From assembly GCA_031278025.1 (NCBI GenBank), contig JAITLF010000256.1, positions 1 to 7,379 on the forward strand: DNA of 7,379 nucleotides. Reading direction: 5' to 3'. Shown in pieces: positions 5,428-7,379 of the stretch. Both the position numbers and the translations under genes were made by a program. Position 1 is the first letter of the stretch. The number at the start of each line of letters is the position of its first letter. The DNA is from Treponema sp. GTDB taxonomy: Bacteria; Spirochaetota; Spirochaetia; Treponematales; Breznakiellaceae. The notes beneath the pieces were generated by a model, which did not search any database, was not told the DNA's origin, and worked only from the letters and a program-made list of their open reading frames with translations.

Positions 5428-5772
5428 ATGGAGTCGGTTTCTTCCGCCGCCCAGGTAATCATCGCGATTATCCCGATTGTGGGGATCGTGTGGGGGTCGG
5501 TGTTAATTTTTTTCTACCTCCTCTGGAATTACCGGCATAAGACCCTGCTCGTCAAGGCCGGCCAATATGTCCCGCCCCGCTTTGACCTGCTTTCCTTCAG
5601 CCTGCTGGCGGGGCTGCTTCTGGAGACGGTGGGCCTTACGCTGACTATCTTTTTGGCCATTGTTCAGGGGGCGAATTATGTGCTCCTGGGGGGGCTTATT
5701 CCCCTTTCCATCGGTACCGGGTTTTTGATCTACTACGGCATAAAACGCAGCGACAGGGCCCCGCGATCTTGA
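5428..5772 (+). CDS. small three-helix membrane protein of the ECF sigma operon
   Basis: This protein of 114 residues has three clear hydrophobic segments: about 8-33 (VIIAIIPIVGIVWGSVLIFF), 53-79 and 82-104. Between the first and second is a short basic, hydrophilic loop (NYRHKTLLVKAGQYVPPRFD), and the tail is basic (KRSDRAPRS). By the positive-inside rule the loop and C-terminus should face the cytoplasm. There is no separate signal peptide. I recognise no enzymatic motif. Similar small membrane proteins are seen in front of ECF sigma genes in other bacteria, where their role is mostly unknown. Its stop overlaps the proposed TTG start of the sigma gene (5769-5772), so the two are very probably co-transcribed and may be translationally coupled. 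A part in sensing or in modulating the sigma/anti-sigma pair is inference from position only. Confidence 0.82.
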   Translation: MESVSSAAQVIIAIIPIVGIVWGSVLIFFYLLWNYRHKTLLVKAGQYVPPRFDLLSFSLLAGLLLETVGLTLTIFLAIVQGANYVLLGGLIPLSIGTGFLIYYGIKRSDRAPRS

Positions 5773-6389
5773 AGTTCCCGCCGGGGGATGCCGTACCGGG
5801 CAAGGCTGGATTGGACAAAGACAGGCCGGAACCGCCGATGGATGAGGCGGACGACCGTTTCATTGTCAGCCGGGTGGCGGCGGGGGAGAAGGAGCTTTTC
5901 CGCTACCTGATGGCCCGCCACCAAAGGGCGGTCTACGGCATGGGCCGGAGTTTCTTCCGCAGTGACGAGGATACCGCCGACTTTGTGCAGGAAGTGTTCC
6001 TTAAGGCCTACCGCAGCCTTTCCCGCTTCGAAGGCCGCTCCCGGTTTTCAACCTGGCTGTACAGTATCGCCTACAATACGGCGGTAAACGGCGTAACCAG
6101 GCGCCGGGAGTACCACAGCCTGGTGGAGGATGGGGGGGGCGTCGAATGGGACACCCCGGAACGGAAGCTGGTCCGCAGCGCCTCCCGGGAAGCGGTGCTG
6201 ACGGCGGTGGGGGAGCTCCCCGAGCGTTACCGGGTCTGCGTGGATATGTATTTTTTTTACGACCGTTCCTATCAGGAGATCGAGGCGATTACGGGGTTCC
6301 CGGTGAACACGATCAAATCCCATGTGTTCAGGGCAAAAAAACTGCTGAGGGAGCGCTTAAAGGGGATTGCCGAAGGAGGTTTTGAATGA
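5769..6389 (+). CDS. ECF-type RNA polymerase sigma factor (RpoE-like)
   Basis: This 206-residue sigma-70 family factor directs RNA polymerase to a stress or envelope regulon. Region 2 spans about 42-112, with the core-binding and -10 motifs DTADFVQEVFLKAYRSL and STWLYSIAYNTAVN. Region 4 spans about 141-198, with the -35-binding helix-turn-helix around SYQEIEAITGFPVNTIKSHVFRAKKLL. There is no region 1 or 3, as expected for extracytoplasmic-function factors. The start is not settled. TTG at 5769 overlaps the previous stop with AGGG about 10 bases before it. TTG at 5811 has AAGG nearby, and ATG at 5838 (MDEADDRF) would give the most typical ECF N-terminus. The 3' end overlaps the anti-sigma gene by ATGA. 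Which promoters it reads cannot be told from this window. Confidence 0.93.
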   Translation: MKFPPGDAVPGKAGLDKDRPEPPMDEADDRFIVSRVAAGEKELFRYLMARHQRAVYGMGRSFFRSDEDTADFVQEVFLKAYRSLSRFEGRSRFSTWLYSIAYNTAVNGVTRRREYHSLVEDGGGVEWDTPERKLVRSASREAVLTAVGELPERYRVCVDMYFFYDRSYQEIEAITGFPVNTIKSHVFRAKKLLRERLKGIAEGGFE

Positions 6390-6868
6390 ACTGCGATGAG
6401 TTGCTGGACAGGGTATACGAATACTGCGGGGAAACGCCGCCCCTCCTGTTCTGTCTGCGGGTCAAACTGCATTGTTTTTTCTGCCCCCCCTGCGCCCGGG
6501 AAATAGAACGCTTTGAACTTACCCAGGATGTGCTGCGGAACGATTTTCTTCCCCCCCGGGCGGACTTTGTCGATGCCGTGATGGCCAAATTGTGCGCCGA
6601 AGACCTGCAGACTGCCGGAAATTCCACCGAAGCAGCCGGGGAAGAGGCGGGAATATCCCTCCGGGGCTGGGTGGTTGCCGGACTTATCCTGTTTTTTTCC
6701 CTTACCAGCGCCTTTCTGGGGATGGATTTTATCAAAATTGCCGCTTCGGAGGGCTCCTCCTATCTGCTTCCCCTGGGAATCACCGTCGGGGCGGCCGTTA
6801 CCTGCTATGGGGCCGTCTTCATCGGCAGCCATGTAAAGGAACTTTCCCGGCGTTTCGGCCTCCGTTAG
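6386..6868 (+). CDS. membrane anti-sigma factor with zinc-binding (ZAS/zf-HC2-like) domain
   Basis: This 160-residue protein likely binds and silences the sigma factor encoded just upstream. The N-terminal cytosolic part carries His29-x3-Cys33-x2-Cys36 (KLHCFFCPPC), the Hx3Cx2C signature of zinc-associated anti-sigma domains, with further cysteines at 3, 14, 23 and 30. A helix-rich linker (37-90) leads to two hydrophobic segments, about 95-113 and 126-147, then a short basic tail. This predicts a membrane-tethered protein with both ends inside the cell. Classical anti-sigma factors with one membrane pass have a periplasmic sensor domain. Here the part outside is only about 12 residues, so sensing may be through the membrane itself, the cysteines, or the small membrane protein of the same operon. 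The start overlaps the sigma stop (ATGA, 6386-6389), with AAGGAGGT about 6 bases upstream, giving strong coupling. Confidence 0.85.
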   Translation: MNCDELLDRVYEYCGETPPLLFCLRVKLHCFFCPPCAREIERFELTQDVLRNDFLPPRADFVDAVMAKLCAEDLQTAGNSTEAAGEEAGISLRGWVVAGLILFFSLTSAFLGMDFIKIAASEGSSYLLPLGITVGAAVTCYGAVFIGSHVKELSRRFGLR

Positions 6869-6881
6869 CCGGAAAGCCGCG

Positions 6882-6916
6882 GGATCCGGGAAGCCCTAAA
6901 GGCCGCCCCGGGGTCC
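6882..6916 (+). terminator. possible stem-loop after the sigma/anti-sigma operon
   Basis: GGATCCGGG (6882-6890) can pair with the CCCCGGGGTCC side (6906-6916), with one G-T wobble and one bulge, around a loop of about 16 bases. It starts 14 bases after the anti-sigma stop. No T tract follows, so it is not a canonical intrinsic terminator. It may be a Rho-independent-like element, a processing or protective stem, or chance in GC-rich DNA. Confidence 0.3.
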
Positions 6917-6929
6917 TAAAAGCCACTCG

Positions 6930-6958
6930 TTGACATACAATCCCCGCGGGCATAAGCT
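6930..6958 (+). promoter_or_regulatory. candidate promoter of the alpha-glucan phosphorylase gene
   Basis: A perfect -35 hexamer TTGACA (6930-6935) is followed after 17 bases by TAAGCT (6953-6958), which matches TATAAT at 3 of 6. A start 7 bases after the -10 falls on the ATG at 6965. The weak -10 lowers confidence. Confidence 0.45.
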
Positions 6959-6964
6959 TAAATC

Positions 6965-7379
6965 ATGAATATTTCCACGTATACCGTTAAACCGAAGCTT
7001 CCCCCGTCATTAAAGCCCCTGGAAGAGATAGCCCGCAATCTCTGGCTTTCATGGAACTACGATGCGGTCCAGCTTTTTATCAGGCTCGATTATGACGCCT
7101 GGCTGAAGTCCCAGCAGAGCCCTATCAAAGCCCTGGGCATGGTAAGCCCGGAGCGGCTTACCCTGGCGGCTAAGGACGATTCTTATCTGGCCGCCCTTAA
7201 GGATGTGTACGACCGGTTTCAGCAGTATAAGAAGGGGGATACCTGGTACCGGGGCAGCAAGAAGGAGGTAGTAGCCTACTTCTCCATGGAATACGGCATG
7301 GATGTATCCCTGCCCATCTATTCCGGGGGCCTGGGGATCCTTTCCGGGGATCACATGAAGACCTCCTCCGATATGGGGC
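6965..7379 (+). CDS. glgP: alpha-glucan (glycogen) phosphorylase, N-terminal 138 residues
   Basis: This is the beginning of a glycosyltransferase family 35 enzyme that releases glucose 1-phosphate from glycogen or maltodextrin with phosphate. The first 100 residues match the extra N-terminal domain (DUF3417 type) of the bacterial/archaeal alpha-glucan phosphorylase family, with LEEIARNLWLSWNYDAVQLF near the start. From 104 the catalytic domain begins with VAYFSMEYGMDVSLPIYSGG and LGILSGDHMKTSSDMG, which is strongly conserved in the family. The frame is open at the right edge; full members are about 850 residues, so most of the gene, including the pyridoxal-phosphate lysine, lies outside. The ATG at 6965 fits the family start, but no Shine-Dalgarno sequence is visible in the 15 bases before it. 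The gene is separated from the anti-sigma gene by 96 bases and is probably its own transcription unit. Confidence 0.92.
   Translation, partial: MNISTYTVKPKLPPSLKPLEEIARNLWLSWNYDAVQLFIRLDYDAWLKSQQSPIKALGMVSPERLTLAAKDDSYLAALKDVYDRFQQYKKGDTWYRGSKKEVVAYFSMEYGMDVSLPIYSGGLGILSGDHMKTSSDMG

Noticed and set aside
5423..5458. Eleven-codon frame from the ATG at 5423
   Set aside because: It is out of frame with the membrane protein and too short to support. The overlapping ATG at 5428 has the better ribosome binding site spacing.
7049..7354. Minus-strand frame of 101 codons opposite the right-end gene
   Set aside because: It is antisense to a well-recognised alpha-glucan phosphorylase N-terminus.
1..7379. 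CRISPR array, tRNA or rRNA
   Set aside because: I saw no regularly spaced repeats, no cloverleaf with a TTC-type arm and CCA end, and no conserved rRNA segments on either strand.

Overview
This looks like a bacterial chromosome segment, GC-rich at roughly 55 to 60 percent by eye, with Shine-Dalgarno sites before most genes. Gene content and style (an IS3-type element, sugar-acid enzymes, an ECF sigma factor with a ZAS-type anti-sigma, an alpha-glucan phosphorylase) would fit a host-associated fermenter. A higher-GC spirochaete such as a termite-gut Treponema is my best guess. That guess rests on general impression, not on a marker gene, and I hold it weakly.

Left end (1-2130): the window opens inside an IS3-family transposase (OrfB) whose probable right terminal repeat ends near base 476. 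Facing it on the minus strand is the N-terminal half of a large protein that fuses a phospholipase-D-type nuclease domain to a SNF2/superfamily-2 helicase. Its second helicase lobe is missing and its reading frame breaks about 115 bases before the IS end, so it is probably a dead or truncated gene.

Middle (2131-5197): two short-chain dehydrogenases (SDRs) on the minus strand overlap by 11 bases and form an operon. They diverge, across a 90-base promoter region, from a 468-residue enolase-superfamily protein of the mandelate racemase subgroup on the plus strand. One acid-sugar dehydratase-like enzyme plus two SDRs is the classic toolkit for oxidative, non-phosphorylating breakdown of sugars or sugar acids (oxidation, dehydration to a 2-keto-3-deoxy acid, further oxidation). 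The substrate cannot be read from sequence. The enolase-family protein has a long insertion between its catalytic lysine and first metal ligand, and one SDR has a degraded Rossmann glycine motif.

Right part (5198-7379): after a 230-base non-coding stretch with several inverted repeats comes a tight three-gene operon: a small three-helix membrane protein, an ECF sigma factor and a membrane anti-sigma factor with an Hx3Cx2C zinc motif. It is a self-contained envelope or stress signalling unit. The window ends in the first 138 codons of an alpha-glucan (glycogen) phosphorylase. That gene has a consensus -35 box placed so that transcription may start at or next to its ATG, with no visible ribosome binding site.

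No CRISPR array, tRNA or rRNA was seen. The most unusual items are the divergent enolase/SDR cluster with its odd sequence features, and the interrupted nuclease-helicase gene.
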